Positions 53,076 through 62,985 of a stretch of DNA of 64,000 nt are shown piece after piece. The stretch covers positions 372,001 to 436,000 of the forward strand of contig NW_025407824.1 in assembly GCF_003324165.1 (NCBI RefSeq), in the 5' to 3' direction. This stretch comes from Naegleria lovaniensis (lineage: Eukaryota; Heterolobosea; Eutetramitea; Acrasida; Naegleriidae). The notes below the pieces were generated by a model. It saw only the letters and a program-made list of their open reading frames with translations. It was not told the origin of the DNA and made no database searches. The position numbers and the translations under genes were made by a program. The stretch's first letter is position 1. Each line of letters begins with the position of its first letter.

Positions 53076-54674
53076 ATGGCAAACCAACGATTTCAATCAC
53101 TGCTGCTGGGACATTGGCGTGTCATGTGGCCAAATGTCCTTGTCATGTTGTTGTTGTCGTTGTTGTGGATTACTCTATCACTCGTTCAATCACTTGATAT
53201 TATTCCAAACAGTGTTGGCTCTTCCGACGTTTATCAACATATTGTCAAGATTTCAAAAAGAAGAGGAGGCCACGATCTGTCACCACTTGATTTTCAATCA
53301 AAAGGATTTACTGTAATTCCTACCAGTGATGATCACGAAAATATTTTCATGTTTTTAGGAGATGAAGAATTATATCAATTGAAATCTCTCTCAGCAACAA
53401 GAAATGAATTACAAATTTTATATTCTCGAAACAAACTCGTGTCAGATCATGTTATGAATACAAATGAAGATGAAAATGATATTGAAATGGTAAAGGAAAT
53501 GATATTGGCACAATTTAATCCTTCTTTGAAAAAAGAATTATTGAAACTCTACAGTGGATTTAATCAAGTACCAACAGATTATCCAACCATTGAAAATATT
53601 AATAATTATTTGAAAGGTTTAGAAACGAGATTTCCAGGAAGAGCTAAAATGGTGAAAATTACACAACAACCAACTTTTGAGAATCGACATATTTATGGTG
53701 TGAAAATATCCAATAATGTCAATGAAGATCGAGATGTTCCCAATATTCTTATTGTGAGTGCTCATCATGCAAGAGAAATTAACACAGTCATCACGAGCAT
53801 AGTTATTATTGAAAAACTGCTTTCTGACACGAACAAATTTGGAAAGATTCTACAACATTATCAAATTTATATCATTCCAGTGGTGAATGTGGACGGATAT
53901 CATTACGTTTTCTCAACAAATAATTGGTGGAGAAAGAACAGAAGATTTATAGGATATCATAATGGAACAAAATCATTTGGTGTGGATTTAAATAGAAACT
54001 ATGACATTGGATTTGAGAAATGTGCTGGCAATTCAACATTGAACTCGGATTTGTTTAAAGGAGAATTTGCATTCTCTGAAATTGAGACAAGTGCAATCAG
54101 AGACTTTTCCAAACGTGTGGGTGGATTTTCCAAAGTTCTTGATTTTCATAGTTTAGGAAGACAAGTACTCACAGGTTACACTTGTACGTTTAATGCTCAG
54201 CAAGATTATATTGCCAAGTTAGGAGAAGAGTTGGCTTCCAAGGTTAAAAATTATAAGACTCGTGTGCCTCATGCTGATGGAGAACATCAAGAATATCACA
54301 TCAAACAGTATACCTCCTATTCATTTTTAATTGAGATTATGGACTCTTTCCAACCACCTTTTGCTGAAAGTGTGAAAGAATCGATCGAATTGATGCCTCT
54401 CGTCGAACACTTTTTTAATAAGGCCATTCCATTGAGGGGTCACGTGTATGACATCCAAACAGGCAAGCCACTCAACAATGTGAACATTCAAATTATTGGC
54501 GTTGATTGGAAAGCTGGAGAGAGTAGACACACCAATCACTTTGGAAGTTTTTATTTATTCTTACCCTCCAATACACAATACGATCTCCTATTTTCATACC
54601 AAGGTAGAGTGTTAAAGACCAGGGTTCTCTTGGGTCACGACAATGAGTCACAAATTCTAGACGTACGTTTGTAA
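53076..54674 (+). CDS. Secreted M14 zinc carboxypeptidase with C-terminal TTL domain
   Basis: A single exon of 532 residues; ATG at 53076. A signal/anchor segment (VLVMLLLSLLWITLSLV) opens it, followed by a ~130-residue pro-region. The M14 core has the zinc ligands in HAREI (H231, E234) and in the DFHSLG strand (H358), the substrate-binding DLNRNY and the catalytic Glu in LIEIMD (E420). After the catalytic domain comes a transthyretin-like domain (RGHVYDIQTGKPLNNVNIQI), typical of the carboxypeptidase N/E subfamily. It would trim C-terminal residues in the secretory pathway or lysosome. Confidence 0.93.
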   Translation: MANQRFQSLLLGHWRVMWPNVLVMLLLSLLWITLSLVQSLDIIPNSVGSSDVYQHIVKISKRRGGHDLSPLDFQSKGFTVIPTSDDHENIFMFLGDEELYQLKSLSATRNELQILYSRNKLVSDHVMNTNEDENDIEMVKEMILAQFNPSLKKELLKLYSGFNQVPTDYPTIENINNYLKGLETRFPGRAKMVKITQQPTFENRHIYGVKISNNVNEDRDVPNILIVSAHHAREINTVITSIVIIEKLLSDTNKFGKILQHYQIYIIPVVNVDGYHYVFSTNNWWRKNRRFIGYHNGTKSFGVDLNRNYDIGFEKCAGNSTLNSDLFKGEFAFSEIETSAIRDFSKRVGGFSKVLDFHSLGRQVLTGYTCTFNAQQDYIAKLGEELASKVKNYKTRVPHADGEHQEYHIKQYTSYSFLIEIMDSFQPPFAESVKESIELMPLVEHFFNKAIPLRGHVYDIQTGKPLNNVNIQIIGVDWKAGESRHTNHFGSFYLFLPSNTQYDLLFSYQGRVLKTRVLLGHDNESQILDVRL

Positions 54675-54690
54675 CAAACTCAACACCAGT

Positions 54691-55841
54691 TTATAAATTA
54701 TGTTTTTCACATATAAATTGGAATGCCTCTCTCACTGATGGAAACACGTGTTTTGCTGGATTGTGATCATCATTCGCCTGTTTAGACTGCCAAACACCAG
54801 TCCTCAACAACATGGACACAAAATTAGGACCAGCAGAATTTGCTCCTTTACCATTTGAATAAATGTTCAAGTTGAATGTACGATGTTTAACAACTTACCT
54901 TTGATGTCACTTAATGGATTGTCTCCAATGGCATAAATTATGAGATCGTCTACGGAATTTCTGTCTTCATGACCCTCATGATAAGATTTTAACTGCTCGA
55001 TGAGAACATTTTTTGCATAGTCATATGTCACCTTACATGGTTTTCCATAATATTCACATTTCAAATGTTGATGTTTTCCATTCATGTTATAAAACAGTGC
55101 ATCTAAAGACTCAATAAACGCTCCCATTGTAAACCTAGGTCTGCAAGCAACACCTTGATACACTAAATCTGGATTGCAAACTTTGACTTTCACTTTTTGT
55201 TCCGTTTCTACTTTTGAATAATCCAATAAATGTCCAATATGACCATCAGAAAGAACCAAATCACAACAAATTTGTAAAGTTTCTAACCAATCCACTGGTG
55301 TATCTACTAAAATGATGGTATCAATAGGTTCATGCATTGCTGACATTTCTAATTGTTCTTCATGTGAAAATTTATAATAATTTTCGTGATCTTTCCGAGA
55401 ATATGGTAATAAAAAAGGATATTGGTCAGCAAATTGTGTTAAAGATATCCTGTTCGTGTATCCGTAATTGTTTAAAATTCTATCAATTTCCTCATCATTT
55501 CTACCAACATGTAAAATCTTTTGATGATATTCATTGTTAAACATTCCTTTTCCAGATTTTCTATTTAAAGGAGTATGTGAAAGAATAATTCTAGATGCAT
55601 CAATTTCAACTCCAAATAATTTAGAAAGTCTTTGAGCTCTAGATTCTTCACTTTCACCACCACCATTCGTGAGCAATACAAATGGAATATGATGAGCGTA
55701 GAGAGATTTCAAAATTTCTGAAGCACCTTCAATGACCGTTCCATCATGAATCAATACACCATCAATGTCAAAAACAATGGCAAAATCTGTTGTTTTATTC
55801 TTGTTATTCAAGCAAGGAGAGTCGGAAGGAATGGATGACAT
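54691..55841 (-). CDS. HAD-superfamily hydrolase, CECR5/HDHD5-like
   Basis: Exons are 54899-55841 and 54691-54845, 365 residues; 53-nt phase-1 intron (ATCAAAG|GTAAGT, TAAAG). Joining gives DIKGANSAGPNFVSMLLRTG, the expected C-terminal HAD motif region. The nucleophile motif is FDIDGVL (residues ~24-30), the second is LLTNGGG, and the acid motif is IGDNPLSDI. VILSHTPL-like (IILSHTPLN) and DTPVDWLETLQ are CECR5 hallmarks. Members are thought to act on phosphorylated small molecules, often mitochondrial; substrate unknown. It lies 123 bp downstream (minus sense) of the ATP-grasp-like gene. Confidence 0.92.
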
Positions 55842-55964
55842 GTTCGACGATTTTGGTGTGTGGTTGCGGAAGGAGAAAATATTTTTTTTGCGTCTTTGCT
55901 CGTATCTGTTGATGCTTCATAGATGATGACATTTGCATAGTTTTCATCTCTCAGAGAATAACCA

Positions 55965-56966
55965 TTATTCTTGATAGAGAATGGGTTCACTACGAGCGAG
56001 TGAATGATCAAAAGTCTTCAAATCAATGTTTTTTTCTGCAAATCCGAGGCCAGTCACTCCCTCTAATAAACAATTGACCTCAATGATTTTCCAATCCCAT
56101 GTATGATGGTTTCCCTCAATCATGGCCAAATCAAGCGTGAAATTGTCCCAAGGCAAAATAGAAGCTACTGTTTTTACCACTCTTTGAATTGGTTTCATCA
56201 TGGTATTCTCATCAAAGGGATAAAAGTTCTTTCCTCGTAAATCGGACCATTCTTGAGAGTCTTCGTCTATCAAGTAATGCAATTGTTGATCAAGGATAAT
56301 ACATCTCATCTCTTTGAGAATGTTCACAACAGGACGTGCAATCAATGTCCAATTTTCAGCATGACCCGAAAGCATTCTACATCGTTCTTGAAATGCGCTA
56401 CATCTTTGAGAACGTTTTACGGCATTCATGGCTTCATTCCAACCCTGTTCATGGATTGGAAAAAAGCAATCTGCAACAATATCCTTAGGAGAACATCCAT
56501 CTAGCCTCACAAAAACTCTCTCATATGGTAACTCTAGAAACTCCTCCTTGCTTTTTATGAAATGAACACAGGAAAGTAATAAATCCCTCGTTTTCAATGA
56601 TTCATTGAGAATGGGGTACCATGAAGATACATCAAAATGTTGAGAGACTACTCCAACAAGAACAGGCAAGTCGGCGTGGACCAGAAAATGTGTATGCTCA
56701 TCATGAAATGTATCACTTTCTTCATCACAGACAAGACTATGCTCCATAATTGCTTTAGAGTCGGAGAGTTGCTGGACATGATGTTGTGAAATCATTCTCG
56801 TTTCAAACTCCTTCTCCAAAAAGTGATCCAAGAATATTCGTCTTGAAACGATACACCAACAGTCGGACTCATGTTCATCCAGTTTCCACAAATCTCTTTC
56901 CGTTTCGTTTGGAAACAGTAAATGTTTGGTAGTGGTTGGAGAGTGAATTAATTTGGCAATGAACAT
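55965..56966 (-). CDS. ATP-grasp/CDC123-like protein
   Basis: A single exon of 333 residues; ATG at 56966 follows eight A. Motifs resembling the CDC123/D123 ATP-grasp family are visible: VFVRLDGCSPKDI (nucleotide-binding strand), ARPVVNILKEMRCIILDQQL, DNFTLDLAMIEGNHHTWDWK and IIEVNCLLEGVTGLGF, in the expected order. CDC123 acts in eIF2 assembly; giant-virus and bacterial relatives also exist, so the precise role is open. The N-terminal ~100 residues have no clear match. Confidence is for the fold, not the role. Confidence 0.55.
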   Translation of the reverse strand: MFIAKLIHSPTTTKHLLFPNETERDLWKLDEHESDCWCIVSRRIFLDHFLEKEFETRMISQHHVQQLSDSKAIMEHSLVCDEESDTFHDEHTHFLVHADLPVLVGVVSQHFDVSSWYPILNESLKTRDLLLSCVHFIKSKEEFLELPYERVFVRLDGCSPKDIVADCFFPIHEQGWNEAMNAVKRSQRCSAFQERCRMLSGHAENWTLIARPVVNILKEMRCIILDQQLHYLIDEDSQEWSDLRGKNFYPFDENTMMKPIQRVVKTVASILPWDNFTLDLAMIEGNHHTWDWKIIEVNCLLEGVTGLGFAEKNIDLKTFDHSLARSEPILYQE

Positions 56967-57008
56967 TTTTTTTCAACCTTTAAATGTTTATTGTGAAATT
57001 TATCTCTA

Positions 57009-60000
57009 TTACATTTTGAAAGCACTGATTGGCAAGGTGAGAATGGAATTTTGTTCTACCTTATTATTCTTCACTAATTGTCTGATGAGAGAGATGGCCA
57101 GAGCTAGTGGAGTTTGTTTGTGTGAATTTTGAATCCATGTGGATCGAGAGTCTTCTGGGAAGTTCTGCAAATCAGTAAACAGAAATTGCAAGTCTCCAGC
57201 CAAGTCGATGGCAGAGAATGTATACGTTTTTAAGCTGGTAACATCAATGACTTGATGATAAATAGTTGCTGTCTTCAATTGTTTGATAGATTTTCCATAC
57301 TTGACTTGTACGACAGGTTTGCGTTTCAACTCCAACTGCGCTCCACAATCGTATCTTCCATCCTTTTTAGCTCTAGTAATGTCACCTTTGTAAACCGCTT
57401 CAATCAGATAAGCATTCATCTTTTGTACACATTCTCTTACAGAAACTCCATTAATATAGAAAATTCTTCCACCTGATTCTGTTATATCTTTAAATTGGGC
57501 TTCATTTAAATTAGGAGATCCATAGCTTCTAATTTTCAGATAATAGTTCGCATCCTTGCTCGTTGAACCAGGAATAAAATTGACGGACTTCTTTCTAAGG
57601 CCCGTGTCCATGCCTATACCCATATACATTCTATAAGGTCTCTTGTGATTTCTTTTTGGTGGAGTAATGAACTGTTTGAACGTTGAAATGATACAAAATT
57701 TCACAACCTCTGCATCAACAATCCCTTCTAGCAATCCATGATCTACAATGATAAAACTTTCATTCAAACCAAACTTGACAATTTGATTCCAGCAAGAAAT
57801 CACAAAATCATTATATTGGTTCATTCTCTCCAATGAGCCAGCATGAGCTAGCAATAGTCCACAATCTACAATTGGGCTTCTGAACCATTTGTTCTCTGTT
57901 TGTATCTTATGAAGAAGCAAAATTGGATTCTCATATTTTGGACCATTGTCTTCAGAGTAAACGTATCGAATGTAGCAATGTAAAAATGTCTCTCCATGTT
58001 CATCTTGTGCATTTCGAGAAATATCGGCTCTTTTACAGAGCTTTTCAATCATTTCTAAATTGTTGGTGATGGCACATAGGTGTAGTGCTGTCCGTTTCAT
58101 TTTGTCTGCCTCATTAATTCTCAAATTAGGATGATCTAACAGAATCTTTGCAGTTCCCTCAAGGCGAAATATACAAGCATAATGTAACGGAGTCATTCCA
58201 AAGTCATCCTTTACGTTCGGTCTAATCTTGGATTTCTTTAAACATTGATACAAGGATTTAGTGACGTGCTTCTTTTTAGCACTCAAAACATCTCTCTTCA
58301 AAATTTCTCTTAACTTATCGTTGGATAACAGTTGCAACGAATGACAAGATCCAATAATATAAAGAGAGCATGATAAATTGTGTTGAGTGATACAATAGTC
58401 CAACGGATATTTTCCATCGTTGTTTTTCAACGCCAAGTTAGCTCCTTTCTCTTTGTGAAGATATTCTAAAACATCTCTATAGCCGTACCAGCAGACTGCA
58501 TGTACTAACGTATCTCCCTTCTCGTTGAGCTTTGTATTCACATTATTAACTTGTTGTAAATATCGATCGACCGCTTTCTTTTCTTTGACCATGGCTTTAG
58601 GTATCATTTCTAACTCGTCAATTTGTTCATTATTATCAGCTTCAGTTTTGGAAACAGTAAATTGAGAACTCGTTTCAAACTCTTGCCTTAAATTGATTAA
58701 ACTTTCTCTAGCAATGTCTCTAATACTCTTTTCAATAAATTGAACACCTTGCGAAGTGTTATTTCCATCGAATATTTTCAAATCTTTTTTCTTATCTGAG
58801 TTTGTTCTTTCAATAATTGCTAATACTATTTCTCTAATTACGCTCTTACTTGCTATTGAAACCAAAGATGAGAGTTGAGATGAACATTGTTTCTCAAGTA
58901 AATTCAAGCTACAATCATTTGGAAGCATTCCAAACTTGATATAGAGTATCTCAAAGATTTTGTACAATGTTTGTGTAAGAGTATCAAAATCTTTGGGATC
59001 TAACAATCCAAGTTGGATAAAATCAAAATAATTTTGATTATCGTCCAAATCATCGTCATCGTCTTGAATACTAGAAAATCCATTTGGCATTGCATTTGAG
59101 GTATTTGGAATAGCATTGGGATTGTATGAAGAGCCTATACTGAAAATGTCAGATCTATTGTCATTGTCAAAATGTGACGGAGGAACATGAGGATACTCAA
59201 TGGCATGATTATCTCCAAAATCGGTTTCAAATTTTGAAGAAAATGATGGTGCAATAAACGATTGTCTACACATAATGGCTTCTAAATTATGACCGTCATG
59301 TTTCCAACTAGTCTTGTCAAAGGAATCCTCTCTTACAGTAAGAGGAGTCGTCAAGGAGGGAGTTGGATAATCTATTTCATCTTCCTCCGGCCTTACATAA
59401 ATATCAAAAGAAATTGTAGCTCTGTGATCGAATGCTTCTTCACTTTTAGAATATACAGAGCTAGTAGTATTGTTGAAGGGTACATTATTGGGCATGTGTA
59501 TTGCTGCTGTAGTGTTGGTGTTGTTGCTCATGTTGATTGAAGGTGGTCTCGGAAGAGGTTTGAGTTTTTTCTCTTCTTCTTCTACATTAAAACTCACGCT
59601 CTTAGATCGTCTCTTTTGCTCAACTTGAGGGTTGTGCTGCTGAGAGATGTTATTCGACGGTGGAGTTTGCGGCGACAAGCTATTTCTCTTGTTGTTCGAA
59701 TGTAATGTTGGAGACAATTCTGCATGACTTTTTTGTGGTGGTTGAGCATGAGGATCATAAATTCCTGTCACGGAATGACGATGTAACTCGTGTGGTTGTT
59801 CATGAATCACATGTCTTTCATACGGTACAAGAGGATGTTGTTGCCCGATTACGGAATCGTGAGTTGATGATGAGCCTTGTTGATGATGAACCGAGGAAGA
59901 AGGAAATGTGTAGAGAGAGGAAGTACGAATAGGAAGAGGAGGAAGTGGTGAGTTTTGTGATGGTGGAATGACATGAGGTTGTACAACGAAACTGTTCAAT

Positions 60001-60233
60001 GGAGATGTAACGTCTTGTTGCTGAACACTGTTCAAAACATTTGGATGTTGATGGATCGCTCTATTTTGAAAGTAATGATCCACTTTTGAAAACAATTGGT
60101 CGACATTGCTATCAAACACGCCGTTGTTATTATTGTTCATGGAGGTGTGATGATTATTGAAATTATAATTAATAATGGCATTCAATGGTGGTTGTGTTGT
60201 GGTTGATACCACTGTATTGCTTGGTTTATTCAT
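57009..60233 (-). CDS. Ankyrin-repeat protein of unknown function
   Basis: A single exon of 1074 residues from ATG at 60233. The first ~400 residues are disordered (Asn/His/Pro-rich, with acidic DDDDD). A helical domain follows (DFDTLTQTLYKIFEILYIKF, LVSIASKSVIREIVLAI), then about four ankyrin units: GDTLVHAVCWYGYRDVLEYL, GKYPLDYCITQHNLS, GMTPLHYACIFRLEGTAKIL and RTALHLCAITNNLEMIEKL. A long C-terminal globular region (~850-1074, e.g. GGRIFYINGVSVRECVQKM) has no family I recognise. Cytoplasmic or nuclear scaffold is inferred from ankyrin alone. Confidence 0.75.
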   Translation of the reverse strand: MNKPSNTVVSTTTQPPLNAIINYNFNNHHTSMNNNNNGVFDSNVDQLFSKVDHYFQNRAIHQHPNVLNSVQQQDVTSPLNSFVVQPHVIPPSQNSPLPPLPIRTSSLYTFPSSSVHHQQGSSSTHDSVIGQQHPLVPYERHVIHEQPHELHRHSVTGIYDPHAQPPQKSHAELSPTLHSNNKRNSLSPQTPPSNNISQQHNPQVEQKRRSKSVSFNVEEEEKKLKPLPRPPSINMSNNTNTTAAIHMPNNVPFNNTTSSVYSKSEEAFDHRATISFDIYVRPEEDEIDYPTPSLTTPLTVREDSFDKTSWKHDGHNLEAIMCRQSFIAPSFSSKFETDFGDNHAIEYPHVPPSHFDNDNRSDIFSIGSSYNPNAIPNTSNAMPNGFSSIQDDDDDLDDNQNYFDFIQLGLLDPKDFDTLTQTLYKIFEILYIKFGMLPNDCSLNLLEKQCSSQLSSLVSIASKSVIREIVLAIIERTNSDKKKDLKIFDGNNTSQGVQFIEKSIRDIARESLINLRQEFETSSQFTVSKTEADNNEQIDELEMIPKAMVKEKKAVDRYLQQVNNVNTKLNEKGDTLVHAVCWYGYRDVLEYLHKEKGANLALKNNDGKYPLDYCITQHNLSCSLYIIGSCHSLQLLSNDKLREILKRDVLSAKKKHVTKSLYQCLKKSKIRPNVKDDFGMTPLHYACIFRLEGTAKILLDHPNLRINEADKMKRTALHLCAITNNLEMIEKLCKRADISRNAQDEHGETFLHCYIRYVYSEDNGPKYENPILLLHKIQTENKWFRSPIVDCGLLLAHAGSLERMNQYNDFVISCWNQIVKFGLNESFIIVDHGLLEGIVDAEVVKFCIISTFKQFITPPKRNHKRPYRMYMGIGMDTGLRKKSVNFIPGSTSKDANYYLKIRSYGSPNLNEAQFKDITESGGRIFYINGVSVRECVQKMNAYLIEAVYKGDITRAKKDGRYDCGAQLELKRKPVVQVKYGKSIKQLKTATIYHQVIDVTSLKTYTFSAIDLAGDLQFLFTDLQNFPEDSRSTWIQNSHKQTPLALAISLIRQLVKNNKVEQNSILTLPISAFKM

Positions 60234-60728
60234 TTGGGTCCAAAATGTGTCTTTGGATGATCGTGTATTGATGATGAAAAGGATTCGGAGGAGGTTGATT
60301 TTGTTCGAAGAAGATTGATTCAGAGTGATACGAGCCGTTCCACTATTCTAAGCATGGAGTTTTTCTTTTAGAAGACTCGAATTAGAAAAAGGGTGAGGTT
60401 TGAAAAAATAAAAAGGAATTGCAAAACAACGGTAAATGACAGCATGCTTCTCTGCTGCTCAATAAAGAAGGCATTTACCTCATGATGTGTGTTCAAATAA
60501 GAGCATTCAATGCCTCAAGTAGCAGCGCTTATGAATTTACTGTGGAGTACTTTTAAAAAACAACTGAAGTCTCCCGTTCTACGGTCGTAATGAACCACAC
60601 ACAATAAGGAGTGTGTTGTCATTCATAAATTAAGGTTAAAGTACAGTGGTCTCAAAATTGAAGTTCTCTCATCAAAATTAATGTAAGCCAATAATTTGCT
60701 CCCATAAATGACTTTGAGTCAGGTCGTT
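60234..60728. other. Intergenic, promoter of ankyrin gene
   Basis: A 495-bp gap, AT-rich with A/T runs and no coding frame; it lies upstream of the ankyrin-protein start and downstream of the 60729 gene's stop. No gene was recognised. Confidence 0.45.
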
Positions 60729-61478
60729 TCAGTCTTTGAGTGGATCTGGTATGGAAGTTCCATGTATGAAATGCTTGTGATAGGGAGAATAAATTTTCTT
60801 GAACTTTTCCTTCTCAGCTTTTTCTTTCCTGAGTAAACTCTTTTCTTCTTCGTGTCTTCTATGATCATCTAGAATTGTTTCTCCAACTGTTGATTTTTGT
60901 TGGCTCTCATTTCGTGAATCAGAGAAATATCTAGAGCTTTGTAAATTGGTGGCAGTAAGTCCAATAAATATTAAATAACCCAGTAAGCCAGTAAGTGAGC
61001 ACAAAAAACAACACGACACAGCTGTTATGGCAAACCACTCACAGACGACAATAATGACCACAGACACAAAAAGAGAATTGTTGACACCTTCACAATCCTC
61101 GGCAAATAATAAATAGGTCAAATAACATAGTACCCCTAGTGATCCGAAAAAACAAATAATTTTGAGCCCTAAAAACGTAATTGATGTATACTGATTAATA
61201 TCATCGTCAAGTCTTCGTTTTCTAGTTTTCGGAGTTTGTAAACAATTTTCGAAAAAAGCACTTGCAATCACACAAATGCTAAAAAGAACAGATAGAAAAT
61301 CAAAACAAGACCATGCTAATAGCAATGTTGATATTGTTCGTTCCGAACAATATTCGTTGTTATCAGAACCATAGTAATTGTCGAAAAAAATGGTTAAAGT
61401 ACCAATAGCAAATCCTAATGTGAAACAACAAGTTAAAACCTGACAAGCCACATTGACACTATTTTCGTCGATGATCAT
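60729..61478 (-). CDS. Four-helix membrane protein, unknown
   Basis: Start taken at ATG 61478 (MIIDENSVN); the frame opens two codons earlier at GTG. The protein has 249 residues. Four or five hydrophobic segments are visible (VLTCCFTLGFAIGTLTIF, LLLAWSCFDFLSVLFSICVI, IICFFGSLGVLCYLTYLLF, FVSVVIIVVCEWFAITAVSC), with many Cys residues in the membrane part. A charged cytosolic tail (EEEKSLLRKEKAEKEKFKK) follows. The Cys-rich multi-span pattern with a basic tail is organism-typical, but no family was recognised. Confidence 0.65.
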   Translation of the reverse strand: MIIDENSVNVACQVLTCCFTLGFAIGTLTIFFDNYYGSDNNEYCSERTISTLLLAWSCFDFLSVLFSICVIASAFFENCLQTPKTRKRRLDDDINQYTSITFLGLKIICFFGSLGVLCYLTYLLFAEDCEGVNNSLFVSVVIIVVCEWFAITAVSCCFLCSLTGLLGYLIFIGLTATNLQSSRYFSDSRNESQQKSTVGETILDDHRRHEEEKSLLRKEKAEKEKFKKIYSPYHKHFIHGTSIPDPLKD

Positions 61479-61628
61479 CGACACAGTTGTGTGATTTTCA
61501 CAAATCGGAGTTCTTGAATGAGTCGGAAAATTATACTCACGTCATAAAAAGTACTTTCATTTTTTTGTGACCGATATTATTTAACATTGTGGCCATGAAC
61601 AACTTCAAAATGTCACCATCATGCTTAT

Positions 61629-62763
61629 TTATTCATCGTCCTCATCATCCATTTCGCTAAGATTCAATCCTTTCTTAAACAAGTTTTGATATGAACCATA
61701 TCTTGTACAAGTCAACGACTTCTTTTGCTCTCTGATATATTGTTTGTAACCCTCAATTCCTTGCTCAATAATTTTCATTGCCTCAGATCTTGGTAAAAAG
61801 TCTTTAACAACGACAGTTTGGGTGTTCTTGTCCAATTTCTTATAGTCCTCATAAAAGATTTTAATTTCGTTCAAGATGTGTGGTCTGAGTTGACTCAATT
61901 CGTTAATTCCACGGTACTCAGGGTCATCAGCATGAACAGCTGTGGAGAATAAAATTCAATAAACTCCAATTTTCAGCATGGATGTGAACTTACCAATAAC
62001 TTTGTACTCCATGACTCCATTGTCAATTAATGGCATGACTCCAATAGGATGACAACGAACAATGCTCATTGGATGGCAAGCACTTTGCATCAACACTAAT
62101 ACATCAATTGGGTCCTTGTCCTCACCGAATGTTTGTGGAATGAAGCCATAGTTAGCAGGATAGGTCAATCTATTGTGATTACAGCGAAAAATGGCAGCAA
62201 CGCCGAATTATTCAACAAATATGATGATTTTGTGTGAAGTCAGAATTAGAGCAAGGCAAAATTTCATAGTACGGTTATGATGATGTTGTAATAATAATTG
62301 ATGATGAAATAATTGAGAAGCAAACGTATTCAACAGGAAGAGTCCAGAAGATGAGTGGATCAAAGGTCATTTCTAAATTCTGTTAATACTACTACTTACG
62401 AACTAGAGAGGATGTGGCTCACCTTCAATAAACCGTACTTGGTATCGTATTGATACTTGATTTTGCTTCCCTTTGGAATTTCTGCCAATAACGGAATAAT
62501 CAACAAATAAAATCATCAGAGCCAAAACTTACCAATAAGGGCATTGAAAAGTTCTGATGATCCTACATCCAGATCATGCCAACTATTCAATGATTGGTTT
62601 CGTAATGTCCGAATATTTAAAGTTGATGAATATTAAAAAAACAAACTGGGCTTAAAACATACGCATGAATAATCATGTGCGGGAAAGCAACAGAAGGAGT
62701 AATCTCTGGGGACTCCTTGGTATCTTCTGAAAATTTTACGGTCTTTGAAGGTGTTCCGCTCAT
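61629..62763 (-). CDS. Family I inorganic pyrophosphatase, five exons
   Basis: Exons: 62663-62763, 62533-62582, 62400-62481, 61994-62169 and 61629-61939; 239 residues. The introns are 80, 51, 230 and 54 nt with phases 2, 1, 2, 1. Pyrophosphatase hydrolyses PPi made in biosynthesis. The protein reads WHDLDVG, then IEIPKGSKIKYQYDTKYGLL, KVSHILSSSLTYPANYGFIP and GEDKDPIDVLVLMQ (metal-binding Asp residues). VRCHPIGVMPLIDNG and FYEDYKKLD follow. An acidic tail ends it. Length and motif order fit the plant/bacterial soluble type. Several positions that bind phosphate or metal in E. coli pyrophosphatase look substituted (see findings). The first ~30 residues are not a clear targeting signal. Confidence 0.88.
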
Positions 62764-62985
62764 TGTGTTTTCTTGTGTTCGTTTCATGCACCGTGAGGTG
62801 AGTTGGCAGAAGGCTTGATGGTGAAGAACGAGAAGAATCTCGGCAATTTTTTATTCGCTCGATTTGCGACAAAAGCAATTCTTTTCGAAATAAAAGTGAG
62901 ACACTTGTGAAAAAATTTGAAAGAGATTTGATGAAGAAGGCTCTGAGACGTACATTCGCTAATGCTTGAGCAAATAATTCATTGT

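Noticed and set aside
62340-62400. Possible extra pyrophosphatase exon encoding NLEMTFDPLIFW
   Set aside because: It would lengthen the loop before YPANYGF and its phases do not match; continuing exon 3 to 62400 gives exact family spacing.
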